Source: Acestrorhynchus altus (Eukaryota > Chordata > Actinopteri > Characiformes > Acestrorhynchidae). Taken from it: 64,000 nt of DNA. Made by a program: the position numbers and the translations under genes. Positions 11,580 through 23,262 of the stretch are shown here, one piece after another. Each line of letters starts with the position of its first letter. Position 1 is the first letter of the stretch. The notes below the pieces were generated by a model. That model did not search any database, was not told the origin of the DNA, and was given only the letters and a program-made list of their open reading frames with translations. Location of the stretch: positions 21,197,121 to 21,261,120 of the forward strand of contig CM067507.1 in the NCBI GenBank assembly GCA_034509495.1. Direction: 5' to 3'.

Positions 11580-12975
11580 GGTATGCACGAAGGACATTAT
11601 TATGAATATATACAACAACAATTCAAATTTGAATGAAGTACATTATGATGAATAATCATACAATAACAGTGCAGAAGGTGCAATGATGCAGATAAGTGGC
11701 AGTGCAATGTTAATTTAAAATAAAATAAAATCAGTGCAGAAAAAAACAAAAACAAAAACAAAAAACTCTTCCTGAATCTCCTGGTGTGGGAGCAGAGGCT
11801 CCTATAATGCCTGCCAGATGGAAGGAGGGTGAAAAGTCAGTTGTTTGTATGAGAAGTGTCCTTGATCATGTTTCTCACCCTGCCCAGACAGCATTTATGA
11901 TAAACGTCCTGCATCGTGGGTAACTGGGTGCCTGTGATGCAGTCGGCAGTCTTCACCGCCCACTGGTGAGCTTTGCAGTCAGCTGAGACGCAGAGATGCA
12001 GTTGGTGAGTATGCTCTCAATGATACAGCGGTAAAACAATCACCAGCATCCTGAGACCAGATGCTGCACCTTATCCTTGTAGGTCATCTTGTTGTTGTCT
12101 CTGATCAGGCCAATCACAGCATTGTCATTGTCAAGGTTTTGGAACAGGAACAGGAACACAGTCATGGGGGAACATAGTACATGATCAGGTTCAAAGCACA
12201 ACCTTGTGAAATTTTATAGTAGTGCTTGGCCATAGAGATCATTTTCCTCAGGTTGGCTCTGGCAGAGTTCTATGCCTCCTGGCCTAGACCTGAAGGCAAC
12301 ATCTTTGGATTTGAGCCGGAGATGAACCTCTCTGTTCATTCAGGGCTTCTGATTAGGGAAAGTGCTTATAGTTTTTTTGTGATATCATTCTGTCCACACA
12401 GCTGTTGATGTGTTTGAAGGCAGAGTTGGTGTAGATGTCAATGTTGATGTGTGAGTCTGTGGTGGCACAGGCAGCATACTCACTCCAGTCAGTCTGCTGG
12501 TGCTGAAGAAATGAATCAGCTCCATCCATATAGATTTTCACAAACATGGAACACTGGAGTCTATTTGGGAAGCAGGAACAAATGAGTTTGAGGTGGTGTA
12601 AACTTTATTCAAAGTTTTATGTCCCCTTGTGGTGGAGTCATTTTGCTGAAACTTTGGAAGTCCAGATCTCAGATTGCTTAAAGTCCCCCGCTACAAAAAA
12701 GGCTAATAACAACACAAAGGACTTGTCAGCACTGGAATCTGGAGGTACATAATCAACAGCAGTGACAATGCAGGTGAATTCCTGGGGCAGGAACAGTCTG
12801 CACTATAATTAGGAACTCCGAATCAGTAGAGTGTGGCGTTCTAAGACAACAGAGTCTGTGCATCATGGTTTGTTTATACAGATACAGTTTCATCTGCTGT
12901 GGGTCTTCCCCATAGCTCACCTGTCTGCTCTGAATTGTGCCTGTTTCTTCATTTTTGGTGAAAAACATGAGATTT
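11580..12975 (-). pseudogene. Decayed LINE (L2/Rex1-like) with endonuclease and RT remnants
   Basis: Read on the minus strand, the element starts with pieces of an AP-type endonuclease: LPQEFTCIVTAVDYVPPDSS (about 12722-12782) followed by VAGDFK (about 12677-12694), the DFN-type metal-site motif. A post-endonuclease segment EYAACATTDSHINIDIYTNS ends near 12408. Reverse-transcriptase words come next: QGCALN near 12207, AVIGLI near 12105-12122 after a lost FADD motif, then a C-terminal part CCLGRVRNMIKDTSH and LFTLLPSGRHYRSLCSH near 11790-11880. Between about 12210 and 12260 the RT core is missing, so this copy lost roughly the middle third of its second frame. Frameshifts and stops are frequent. 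An A-rich and GCAC-rich 3' tail reaches about 11580. It is dead; the clade is inferred from remembered family sequence. Confidence 0.8.
11735..11766. repeat. A-rich simple repeat (CAAAAA)n
   Basis: Short run of AAAAAC-type words lying in the 3' region of the LINE remnant. Confidence 0.85.
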
Positions 12976-13141
12976 CATTGGTTTAGCGCACAGACTTCTG
13001 TTCTTACCCGACTTTGTTTATATTTGCAAGTGCTGGGCTCCTCTGGTTGGCAGAAATGACAAGCTAAGTAATGTTGTCATCTGGTTGAAGTTGAATGGAT
13101 GGATGAAATCGATGTTTGTATGGCGAATGTTGATATCCAAC

Positions 13142-13161
13142 AGTGAGTGAGTGAGTGAGTC
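13142..13161. repeat. (GTGA)n short tandem repeat
   Basis: About five tandem GTGA/GAGT units. Confidence 0.9.
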
Positions 13162-13299
13162 AATTGAAAATACACTGGAGATCACTAAAGTAAATAATGA
13201 CTAAATTGCAAAGACTGGTGAGGCACAGAGCCTCACAATGCACATGCAACATCTTGATCTTATAAGGAGGTAATTATTTTATACTGATTTGCTGACTAC

Positions 13300-13577
13300 A
13301 CACATGAGGGTTCTCTAAGGGTTCTTCAAGAAAGACAATAGTGCAAGGGTTCATCGGGTTCTATACAGAACATTTTTGAAAAGGGTTCTTTACAGCACCA
13401 AAAGGTGGTCTACTATTGTTACAATGTCAAACTGAGAAGAACCCTTTTTGCACCATATAGAACGCTTGTCCAAAAGGCTCTATATTACTACCCCCAACAG
13501 TGCATTCTCAATCAAGATGCAAATAACCCTTTATTCATGCATTCAAAACCCTTCAAAAACCTTTACTTTTAAGTGTG
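13300..13577. mobile_element. MITE of the 'acctttatttttaagagtg' family, truncated
   Basis: Contains several 'gggttct' and 'agaaccct' words in opposite orientations, e.g. 'aaaagggttcttta' and 'gagaagaaccctttttg', which fold together. It ends with 'aacctttacttttaagtgtg', the expected right terminus of a teleost MITE family. The left terminus is not recognisable. Confidence 0.55.
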
Positions 13578-15774
13578 TCACTTTATATAGCATTAAAGAT
13601 TTGATCTTTAATTTCCCCTTAAAATGAAATATGATAAATGGTTCAGAAATGTTTTTTTTTTTTAATCCTCAGATTCTCTTGCTTTACCAACTAAAAGTAA
13701 AAAATGGCAACAAAACCTGTTGACAAATTGAGAGTGCCGTCACCTTGGTCCATTACTACACATGATAAAGTTTTATGGCACTGACAACTGACAGCTAAAA
13801 TGGCTCACTTTCTCCCTCCCATGAGCATTTTAAGCCCTGTGAGATACCAGGTCTTTGTTGGATCCTTTTTTAAGGCTTTTCGATGAGCACTTCATACCCA
13901 CTGTGTGGCTTAGCATCTTTAGTTGACAATGCTGTCAAAGAAACCTGCCCCATCACCCTCTTCTTTCCACCTCAGAAAAATACCCCAGGCTCCAATTGCA
14001 GCAGCAGCCTTTGAGTGCCACTGCTTGGTTGCAGATCACAAGTAGAGAAAAATAAGACACTGCCTAGGGACCCACCCCTGAAAGGCAAATTCTGTCACTG
14101 AAACCTGACACATACCCTACACATTAATTTCTTTTTACATTGCATATTTAATGCTAATCCCTATTAAACAGGGTTTCTTTTCATTAATGCCATCACTCAT
14201 ATTTTCTCCATGTTTAGATCTCAGTATTATATGATTATTAAGAACAGTGTTTGAGTGGAATCTTACAAAATGGATTGGGGTTTTAGGGGACAACTGCTGA
14301 AGTGAAGTGAGGTGTTGAGTGTGCCTTTCTCCCTTTGTTAAGATCAAGCCAAATCTTGCCAAAGGCAAAGATGACTGGAGAGGACAACATGTTCCACAAC
14401 ATTAATTATCTGTGATCACTGGATAGATTCTGGAGGTCTGAGGCCATGAATGACAGTTGCCTCTCTGGACTATTACTGTATTATCCAGACAGATCAAAAG
14501 TAGCTCCAAACTAACAATTAGACCTTAGCTTTTACAGTGGATATGCAAGGATAATGCTGCATTTAAAGCATTCAAAAACAGCTTGCCGTAACTGTGTTTC
14601 TTTTTTTTTGCTGTGCCTGATGGATATTTTTCTCCTCACCTCCAAATCAAGTTGAAGTAGGTTAATTGAATGTGATTATTTGACATCCGGAACAAAGTTT
14701 GATGCAATTATAGATGTGCAAGTGCTACTACTAATTAACATCAGATTACTTATCAAGTGAATTATTTTAAATACTTGATCAGAAATGGTCAGGGAATACA
14801 TACATTTTAAAGATCATGGTGATCTCCAAGCAAGGAGAGGTTAATAGTCTAATTGAGGGATGCCCAGAGCATTCATATCCCAATGTGCTCTCTAGGACAC
14901 AGAATAGCAATATTTTTTTCACTCTGCTATTGCTCTCCAATACAGCAGATAACCGCATGCACATTCTACCTCAAGCCCATCAAGGTATTCAAGCATACTG
15001 TAGGTGAGACATGCATGTTCTGTCCTCCCTTTCATTGGCCCTGACATACAGTAGAAAAGATAATATTACTCCAGGGACTGTCTGCTATTAAATTGCAAGG
15101 AAATGTGTTAAATCTGTTCAAATGTTCCTCAAGGGTGCAAGGCAAGAGAACAAGGGGTGGCCACATTGATCATTTTCTCCAGGGACCTTAAGGACAGAGC
15201 TGCTACATGCCAGTGTGACTGATCTGCATGAGGACTGAATGAGATCATTTCAGAAGCCTTCCTGTTCCATTTCCTCTGGCAGGTAGAGATGTGCTGTGAC
15301 ATCGTCTCTGCCCTTCACAAGAGATGGGGTCCATGCACTGAGGCTATAGTAATACTACATGACACCTGACAGAGAAAATGAACCACTGGTCAGAGACTGA
15401 GTGCTTTCACAGAGATTCCAGTCTGGCAAATGTGGCATAAGGTACCAAGGGTAGTCAATTGGGCAAAATATCGAAAGGTGTTCAATTATGATCCAAGGTT
15501 GGACGTGCCCTTGAGAAAAGCACTTAATTCAGATGACTTTGGCAATTAATCTTTGACAAATGTATCAACTAATCAGGAAGGTAATCTATGTGGAAAGGGA
15601 GGAAAGGGAGTGGGATTGTGATTTATATAGCTATTTATTTCATAGGTCTATTCCCATATGGATTCTAAAGTTTTATATGCAAATTACATTTCAAGTATAG
15701 CCTATTAAAGACTTTTTAAATCCAAGGTCAAAAGCCTGGTGTTTAACATTCTATTGTCTAATCACCATATACAC
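13578..15774. other. Unique non-coding DNA
   Basis: No gene or named repeat. 15130-15420 is somewhat GC-richer. Overlapping open frames at 14779-15044 lie on both strands and look random. Confidence 0.4.
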
Positions 15775-16359
15775 CAGGGGTCTCAAACAAAATCCTCAGC
15801 GGACTGGTGTGACTGTTCTCATTCTAAACAACCTGTCACACGTGAGACAGAGCAGGCAAAGAGGCAGACATAATCACAAGGTAATATTTAATTAAAGAAC
15901 CAAAAAAATCAAATAGACTTAGTAATACAATACTAACAAACATAACAGACTAGGATTAGAAACAAATTACCTGGGACCAGAAACCATGCTGACATCGACA
16001 CAAAAACAAAGCCAAACACAAAGACAAAAAAAAAAACACAAAGGACCTTATATATAAAGACACAGACTAGACACACCTGGAGAAGATAACAAGAAGGCAG
16101 GGTTTCAAAGGAGACACAGGTAGGAACACTGATGACAAGGCGGAGTTATTAAAGTACATGGTAGTCCAAAACAAAACAAAAAATGTAGACAGCAAAGGCA
16201 GACAAGGGAACGTGACCAGAAAGAATTGTGACACAATCAGCAATGACACCTGATTGCACTTGCTTAATCAATTGGCCAGTTTTCAAATAACTGTTTGCAT
16301 ATGCTTCTGTCTAACTGAAATAAAAAACCTGCACACTGGGGATATGATTTGACACCCTG
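15775..16359. mobile_element. hAT-like MITE split by a solo LTR
   Basis: The left end 'caggggtctcaaac' (15775-15788) pairs with the right end 'tttgacaccctg' (16348-16359). Inside, next to the right end, are the words 'acctgattgcac' and 'aaaaacctgcacac' expected of this common fish MITE. Removing 15834-16233 leaves about 185 bp, the usual size of such elements. Flanks atatacac and gcataaac agree at only 5 of 8 bases. Confidence 0.6.
15834..16233 (-). mobile_element. Putative solo LTR (Ty3/gypsy-type), copy 1
   Basis: Ends are tgtcaca (15834-15840) and tgtgaca (16227-16233), a perfect 7-bp inverted pair of the TG..CA class. Read on the minus strand it is C- and T-rich, has attaaat as a possible polyadenylation signal near the 3' end, and finishes 'gtctcacgtgtgaca'. 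Flanks caacc and caatc could be a 5-bp duplication with one mismatch. No gag, pol or internal region is present. Confidence 0.55.
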
Positions 16360-16394
16360 GCATAAACTACATGAACAGAGCGTGGGGATACACC

Positions 16395-17345
16395 TCTTAA
16401 TTCTGTCCCAGTGCCATATGAGTATAAAATTAAGCACCTTGCCCTACAGCCTGCCTTTACAAACATCTCTGAGAGAATGGTTTCCCATTAAAGAGCTAAC
16501 TCAATGAATTTGAGCTTGGTAATGTAATAGTACACCACCATTCCAACAAGTTAGATTTAGACTTTAGATTTTGACTGGATTCCTACCCGTCTAGATGTTC
16601 CACGATCAATCGTGATTGGTATTATTAAAAAGTGGAAGTTTAGTAACGGCAGACAAAAATGGCAAACCAAATAAAGTTACAGAGCAAGGTGCTGAGGTGA
16701 GTTCTAACTCTCCTCTGGCATTAACATCAGTATGGAAACTGTGCACTGGAAGCTTCAAGGCATGGGTTTTCTTAGCTTAGCTGCTGTTTATAAGTATTAC
16801 ATCACCAACATTATTTGTCTGACTGCTGGAGGAGGAATACTATGAAGGGGTTGGCCTTGGCCCCTTCTAGTTCTAGTGAAGGGAAATCTCAATGTTTTGA
16901 CTATCCAAGACATTTTGCACAACTGTGTGCTTCCAAGTTTGTGAAAACAGTTTGGGGAAGGCTCTCTCTTTCAACTCGATTGTGCCCCACTACACATAGA
17001 ATGGCCCATAAAATCATAGTTGGGTAAGTTTGATGTGGAAGAACTTGACCCACACAGAGCTCTGATCTAAACCTCATCAAACACCTTTGGGATGGACTAG
17101 AACAGGGACTACAACCCAGGCCCTCTCATCCAACATGTGTGTCTCACCTCACAAATGCTCTTCCAGATAAATGGGCAAAAATTCTTACAGACAAACTCTT
17201 AAAATTGTACCAAGCTTTCCCACAAGAGTGAAAGCTGTCACAACAGCAAAGGAGGAACCACTCCATATTAATGCCTATAGATTTTGAATTCAAACTTGAA
17301 ACTTTCCATGCAAACAATCCATGCAAAAATTAAGTTGAAATAAGT
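16395..17345 (+). pseudogene. Tc1-like transposon remnant 1
   Basis: The order of conserved words fits a Tc1/mariner element of fish: 'cagcctgcctttacaaacat', 'gagagaatgg', 'attccacgatcaat', 'ggtattatta.aaagtggaag', 'catgggttt', 'ttacatcaccaa', then 'cttggcccctt', 'ccaagacattttg', 'tttggtgtggaagaact'-like sequence, 'aacctcatc..acacctttgggatg', 'ccaggccctctc' and 'aagctgtcacaacagcaaag'. About 200 bp of the catalytic domain are missing near 16806. The frame is broken throughout. Confidence 0.85.
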
Positions 17346-18990
17346 GAATAAATCATAAAAAAATGAAGACATTTTTTTCTGAATGGAATAAATTGAAAAC
17401 ATAATACATCATCTTTTTAATGTACTATTATTTTTGCACATGGCAAAATTTCACCAATATTTTAAATTAAGCTACATTCTTAAAAAATTGTAAATAATCA
17501 TCCATGTTAAAAGAATTGTACAGCAGGCGCATGCATTGTGCAGTCAAGTTAGAGATAGAGAAAAAGGCATAATTGTGACAAATGCTGTGCCTTTTCAGAA
17601 ACTGTAATTACACAAATTAGAAGGCAGTTAAAAAAGGCATCTTCAGCCCAGCTGCCTTCCGTTTTGATTGAATCTAACACTTCCTCCCCTCTCAAGTACC
17701 TTTACTCTAATTAGCCAATTGTAACTGAGCTCCAAGACTTCTCACTAAAGCGAATGATGTGCAGTAGCCATGGAAACTATATGTTTTTTATAACCAAAAG
17801 GATTCCCTCCCTTTTTCTGTGAGTAAATGAAGCATGATTCTTAAAGAGCAGCACCCCAGGCTTTTACATCAAGCATCACTCTTCCATCATTTCTGTGGGG
17901 GTCCTGAATCCTTTCTATGCTTTGAATCTGCAGCTTTACACAGACGCTCAGTCTCAGCTCTGTGTAACTAAATGTGAGTGGAGCGAACTCTGTGTGGACT
18001 GTGCGCACTCTGCAGAAAGGCTGTGACAGCCCAATGGCCGGAGTGTATGATGAGAAGACTACGTTCTCATCTGACCCCTATCCTCGAGCTTCTGTCTCAC
18101 CTCCAGATATGGCCGCCACATTAAATGTTTGCCAGGCCTTGAAACCTCGAGCGCTGCATTTCCATCCTAACTTAACCTAATATGACATGTATCCCTGAAG
18201 CAAAACAGACATAAGCCTCACTAATCTTCCTCCACTGACTGGGATTTCAATATCCAGCCTGGAATTTGGTGCATTTTCCTCTCTGAAAGAATGTGTGTAT
18301 TTTTATTTTTTGTAACTGACAATGCTAAAATTGAATTCCACGACTTCATGTAGGCACGACAGCGGAGGTAAATGAAAACGAGTGAAAACTGCAAGAGGTG
18401 CATTTCTGATACCATGTTCTGAATTAAACAGTTGTGCTATTTCTGTTCACCAAGCAAAAAAAAGAAAAGAAACAGAGGCACACTAAGCAACAAGGAATGA
18501 CAGAATGTCAGTCTCCGAAGTTCAATGAAATAGCTCACAGTTGCAGGCAGCCAGTTAATCTTTGACATTAAATGTCTGTTTCATTTACCATTTATGCTTT
18601 ACATATTACACATTTAGAATCTTACTGATATGATATCAGCACATTCACTGCACCCACTGAAAACCCTAATAATAAATTTACAACCTCTGTATAACAATCA
18701 ATAACTAAATGATAATTGAGTGTGCTTTAGAAGTATATTGGTTTATATAGAGTGCCTTGTGCCCCCCCCCATCCCTTGGTTTTTACAACTTTTGTTACAT
18801 GACAGCCTGTATTTAAATGATTTATTTTATCTGAATTGTATAGAATGCATCTGCACACAATGCTTAATAAGTTGGCAAAGGAAATAAATACATAAATACA
18901 TAAACAAACAAAGAAACAAACAAACAAATAAATAAATTTTTACTCCCTACTAGGAAGCTCCTAAATAGTTCTGGTGCAACCAAGTACCTT
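17346..18990. other. Unique DNA with two candidate conserved non-coding blocks
   Basis: 17540-17780 contains 'actctaattagccaattgta' and another 'ctgtaattacacaaattaga', homeodomain-type AT cores set in non-repetitive sequence. 17940-18190 is GC-richer with several CpG and a 68-codon plus frame that begins ATG but matches nothing I know. An A-rich run (AAAC/AAAT) lies at 18882-18938 and a C10 run near 18764. Conservation is a guess from composition. Confidence 0.35.
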
Positions 18991-18994
18991 CAGA

Positions 18995-19690
18995 ATCACA
19001 TGTTTAATGAAATGAGGTCAACCTATGTGCCACATGATCTGTCAGTATATACACACCTTTTCTGGAAAACGCCAGAGGCTGCAACACCATTCAGCACAAC
19101 TAAACAAACAAGACCATGAAGACTAAGGAGATCACCAAACAAGTCAGGGAGTGGTTTAAAAAAATATCCAAATTTGAGGTGAAGGTGGTGCTAAGGACGG
19201 GGATATTCTTGAGCAAAGCCTGATTCAGTCTCTCAAAGATTTGAGCCTGGGACAGAGGTTTACCTTCCAACAGGACAATGGCCCAAAGAATACTGCCAAA
19301 GCACCACTCATGTAGTTTGAGGGCAAACGTATAAATGTATTGGAATGGCCTAATCAAAGCCCAGACCTTTAATCCAATTGAGAATATGTGGTCAAACTTG
19401 AAGATTGCTATTCTCCAGCAGAAACCACCTAACTTGAAGGAACTGGAGCAGTTTTCCCTCAAGACAACATATCTAAAGTGACTTGCAACAGTAATTTCCA
19501 CAATATGGGGCTTTACAAAGTACTGACTTTAGGGGAGTAAATAGTTATGCACATGTTTGATTGCTTCACAATAAAAAGAAAATCAAATGTTGTAGACATG
19601 TTCTGTAAATGAAATAAGGAAAACCCTCAAATTATCCATTAATCCATACTAGTTCCACTCTGTCAGGTAGCAAAACAACTGCTGTTGCAA
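18995..19690 (+). pseudogene. Tc1-like transposon remnant 2
   Basis: The 5' part has 'gccacatgatctgtcagta' and 'gaagactaaggagatcacca'. After a large internal deletion near 19160-19190 it resumes with 'gggatattcttgagcaaagc', 'accttccaacaggacaatgg' (the Q-D-N block of the second catalytic Asp), 'ggaatggcctaatcaaagcc', 'aagtactgactttaggggag' and 'cttcacaataaaaa'. It lacks the first catalytic region and is frameshifted. Confidence 0.85.
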
Positions 19691-19699
19691 TAATACACT

Positions 19700-20010
19700 G
19701 TGTACATTATGACAATGACAATGCTCTATGCACAATACTGTGCATGTAATTTTACTGCCATACTTGGCACAATAATATTACATAACAATACTAACAGTAC
19801 TTAATCTTCTGTATATGTTTACCTCATGTAGTATCTACTTATATATTCTGTTCAGTTTTTGTCTCTAGTGTAAATGTGTATAGTCATAAATTATATAGAT
19901 TTTGTACTTACGTTTCATGTTTCATATCTAATAGCTTGAGTGTTGAGGAGAACTCGCAGAGTAAGAATTTCATTGTACAGTACAACTGCCTATGTCAATG
20001 ATTTCCTGTA
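19700..20010 (+). mobile_element. Probable LINE 3' end (L2-type)
   Basis: Short, low-complexity words ending in 'gcagagtaagaatttcattg' near 19957-19976, followed by 'tacagtacaactgc'. This resembles the 3' untranslated ends of fish L2/Rex1 elements, which typically end before a 'tgacaataaa' tail. No coding part remains. Confidence 0.45.
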
Positions 20011-21700
20011 CCTGCCCTTCTGAAGCTGGCCTCCAGAGTCAAAACCTAACCTGTTACTCACTATCTGATGACAATGGTCAAAACCTGATTGGTATCTAGA
20101 GTCTTTTGGTATTCAAGCCCAAGTTGACTTGGGCCACCACCTTTTAATACACACTGAAGCTTGTCTTCTAGACATTTCCTGCCCTGACATCAATGTACTG
20201 GAACAAACATCTTAGATGTGGAAGGATATATAAAATCTCCCCTGTGGTTTTCTTTGAGTGGTTAATGTGAACCTAAAAGGGGACAAAATCAACCATTTGT
20301 TGATTCCATTGCATTTATAACTAATAAAACACAAAACAGGAACCAAGTAACAATTTTGTAGCAAAGTATTAACATACAAATAATCAATATTTCTGGAAAC
20401 TATACCCTTACCATTGATTTTTAAATCCTTGTCCTATCCTATCAATCTAATGTGGCACGAGAAGCCTAATTGTATTGCTCAATAAAGAATCAGACAAATG
20501 AGGCAAAAGATGATGACAGTTGCCTCATTTTTGTATAGCTTTTGTTTGATCAGAAATTACTAAGATAGTACAGGCTCATCTTTCAGACTTATATTCAGTT
20601 ATATATTTTTATATGCTGTAATTTTGGGACAGTCAACATATACAATGTATCTTAGTGCACATGAAAACACAGTATCATAAACAGTGAATGTGGATGTATA
20701 CATCTTATCCAATTATTTGGGGGTAAAAACAGAGAGGGATAAGCCTGCATGAGTGCTGCACAGATTTTCTGACTAGAGCTATTCAGCAGCATTGTGAAGG
20801 GATATTTTATACTGGCCCAGTAATATGATTTTAAACACACAGTAATAATATTTCATTATGTCATATATAAAAAATATGGTCAGTCAGTATATTGTATGGC
20901 ACCAAATCTATTTTGTTTTTGAAATCATCATGTTATACTATATGACACAGAGCCCAGTCCGGTGTTAAGACTAAAGGGACTAATTATCTCTCGTGTTATG
21001 TCTGGGGTTCTTTAAACCCCAGATTCTCCTTAAAAGATCAAAATACTTTTTCATTATTTATTAGCTTGATGCTTCAAGACATGTCCTAATTCTATAATGA
21101 CAGCTAATAAACATGAGCTTGACTCAGTGACATGTTTTAGAAAGCCTCTACAGAAATAAATACAGATTTTCCCTTTGAGGTATAAGACACACAGAGTATT
21201 GAGTGAAATGGGGTTTTGATATTAATACATTCTCTGTCTGGTGCTGAGAGCTCTAAACAATTTATCCTCAAAATAATTTGGAGACGCATGCATAAACAAA
21301 TATATATTTTTGTACTTTCTACTGGATTTTAATCAGCAGCATAAAGATAAAATAATAATGAGCTGTGATTAGTTTTATATCCTTCTTTGTACATAATTTC
21401 AAATTTGTGAGTCATTGTGAATAAGACAACTTTTATTCCACATATTTCACGTATACCACTTATTTGATGATATCAATAAGGGCTTCTTTGTCTCAGTGAT
21501 AGATAGGGGTGGAAGAAGGTGGAATGTTGTCACATTTCTTGATCCTGCATATCCTCAAAGAGACTCTTTTGACTCTACAAATTTGCTTTAACAACATACA
21601 TTAACATTTATCTCATAGACAAATTATCAAGTAAACATATTCAAATAGATTAAGCTTATTCACAAAGTACTTTTTGTACTTTGCATCTAAAAGCCAAAGC
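20011..21700. other. Non-coding DNA with two small perfect hairpins
   Basis: No gene is recognised. gcccaagt-tg-acttgggc lies near 20118-20135, and tctggggtt-cttta-aaccccaga at 21001-21023. Both stems are perfect but short and expected by chance at this scale. Confidence 0.4.
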
Positions 21701-21713
21701 ATCCACATGAAAC

Positions 21714-21742
21714 ATAACAATAACAATAACAATAACAATAAA
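21714..21742. repeat. (AACAAT)n short tandem repeat
   Basis: Four to five tandem AACAAT units. Confidence 0.93.
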
Positions 21743-22334
21743 AAATTGCATTATGAAACAAATATAAATACAATATGAAATTCTATTCTAAAGTTAGTCA
21801 AAAGTACATACTAATTTTATTTCAAAGTTAAAATTTAAAATAAAGATACTGCTCATCCTAAGGCACAATTATTATTTATTTGCTGAATGTTAAGTGTACT
21901 AATGTGTGGTGTGTGCAAAAGTAATTGGACATTAAATACACTGGACATTAAATATAATCAATAACATTAAAAATATTATTAAATCAATAAAAGGGTTATG
22001 GTGTAATGACTAGGGATAGCCAAAAGATTGCATAAGACTGAATGAAAATAAAGGAATTAAATCATCTACAGGAAATTGACTTACTATAAATATAAATAAT
22101 TTCTGTAAATCCTAAACAGAAAGCCTTTCTTTTTTCTGAATGTATCATAGATTATGTATTATAGATATAAAATATTTAAAAATGTTTAAATGTAATACAA
22201 TGCATTTGTTTTGTAATTCTTTCCAATTGTTAAATTAAGTTACTAATTATGCTTTGGAATGTGTATTAGTGTGTTCTCTGAAGAGGATTAATTCATTTTC
22301 ATTTAGAAAATTATGTAAAGTGCATTTGGAAAAT

Positions 22335-23262
22335 ATTCTCAGTGCTTCATTTTGCACTTTTTGTTGTTACAGCCATATTTCAAAATGGATTCAAATAATT
22401 TCCCCCTCAAAATCCTACATGCAACACATCACAATGACAAAGTGAAAAAAAAGTTTGTTTGAAATTACAATTAAAATTACAGCCCCAAGACTATTTGAGT
22501 ATGAATACAAGCTTGGGAAGTTTCTTCGTCTCAAGCCCCATCGATTGGGAAGCTATTTTTAGAGATCTCCAGAGATGTCCAGAACAGAGATTCTTTGTTA
22601 TCTTGGCTGTATGAGTTGTCTTCCTGTTGGAAAATAAAGTTTGAGGTCTAGAGTACTCTGGAGCAGGTTATGATCAAAGATGTATCTGTACATTGCTGCA
22701 GTCATCTTTCCCTCGACCCCGACTAGTCTCCCAGTTCCTGCTGCAGAAACCCATCCCCACAGCATGATGCTGCCACCACAGTGTTTCACTGTAGGAATGG
22801 TATTGGCAATGTAATGAACAGTGCCTGGTTTCCTTCAGACATGATGCTTGGCATTGAGGCCCTTTTCTATATCTCATGGTCTGAGAGTCCTTTAAGTGCC
22901 TTTTGGCAAACTCCAGATGGGCTGTCCTGTGTTTTACTGAGGAGTGTTTTCCATCTGGCCACTTTCATACAGGCCTGATTGGTGGAGTGCTGCAGAAATG
23001 TTTTTCCTTCTGTAAGGTTCTCCTATCTCCACAGAGCAATGCTGGAGCACTGTCAGAGTGACCATTGGGTTCTTGGTCACCTCCCTGACTAAGGCCCTCC
23101 TATCATGATCACTCAGTTTGGCTGGGCAGCCAGCTCTATGAAGAGTACTGGTGGTTCCAAATGTCTTCCATTTACGGATTATGGAGGCTACTTTGCTCTT
23201 TGGGATGTTATATGCAGCAGAAAAGTTTCTGTACCTTTCCCCAGATCTGTGTCTCAATACAA
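22335..23262 (-). pseudogene. Tc1-like transposon remnant 3
   Basis: The left end (22335-22390) has the terminal pattern 'ttgcactttttgttgttaca' and 'aaaatggatt' seen at the ends of a common fish Tc1 family. Read on the minus strand, transposase words run from 23257 down: the helix-turn-helix segment, a frameshifted block, then KHCGGSIMLWGWVSAAGTGR and VEGKMTAAMY near 22700-22787. The second half of the catalytic domain is mostly gone and the right terminus is missing at about 23262. Confidence 0.87.
22934..23257 (-). pseudogene. Tc1 transposase N-terminal domain, still open
   Basis: A 107-codon open frame that opens on TTG, so it is a surviving piece of a longer frame. It reads as the DNA-binding part of Tc1 transposase: NFSAAYNIPKSKVASIIRKW is the first helix-turn-helix, GCPAKLSDHDRRALVREV the linker with the GRPxKLS-like motif, and VTKNPMVTL followed by ISAALHQSGLY the second helix-turn-helix. 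The WSDET catalytic motif expected downstream is lost. Confidence 0.85.

Noticed and set aside
20118..21023. Small perfect hairpins as terminators or microRNA precursors
   Set aside because: Stems are only 8-9 bp, well within chance for 64 kb and too short for a microRNA precursor.
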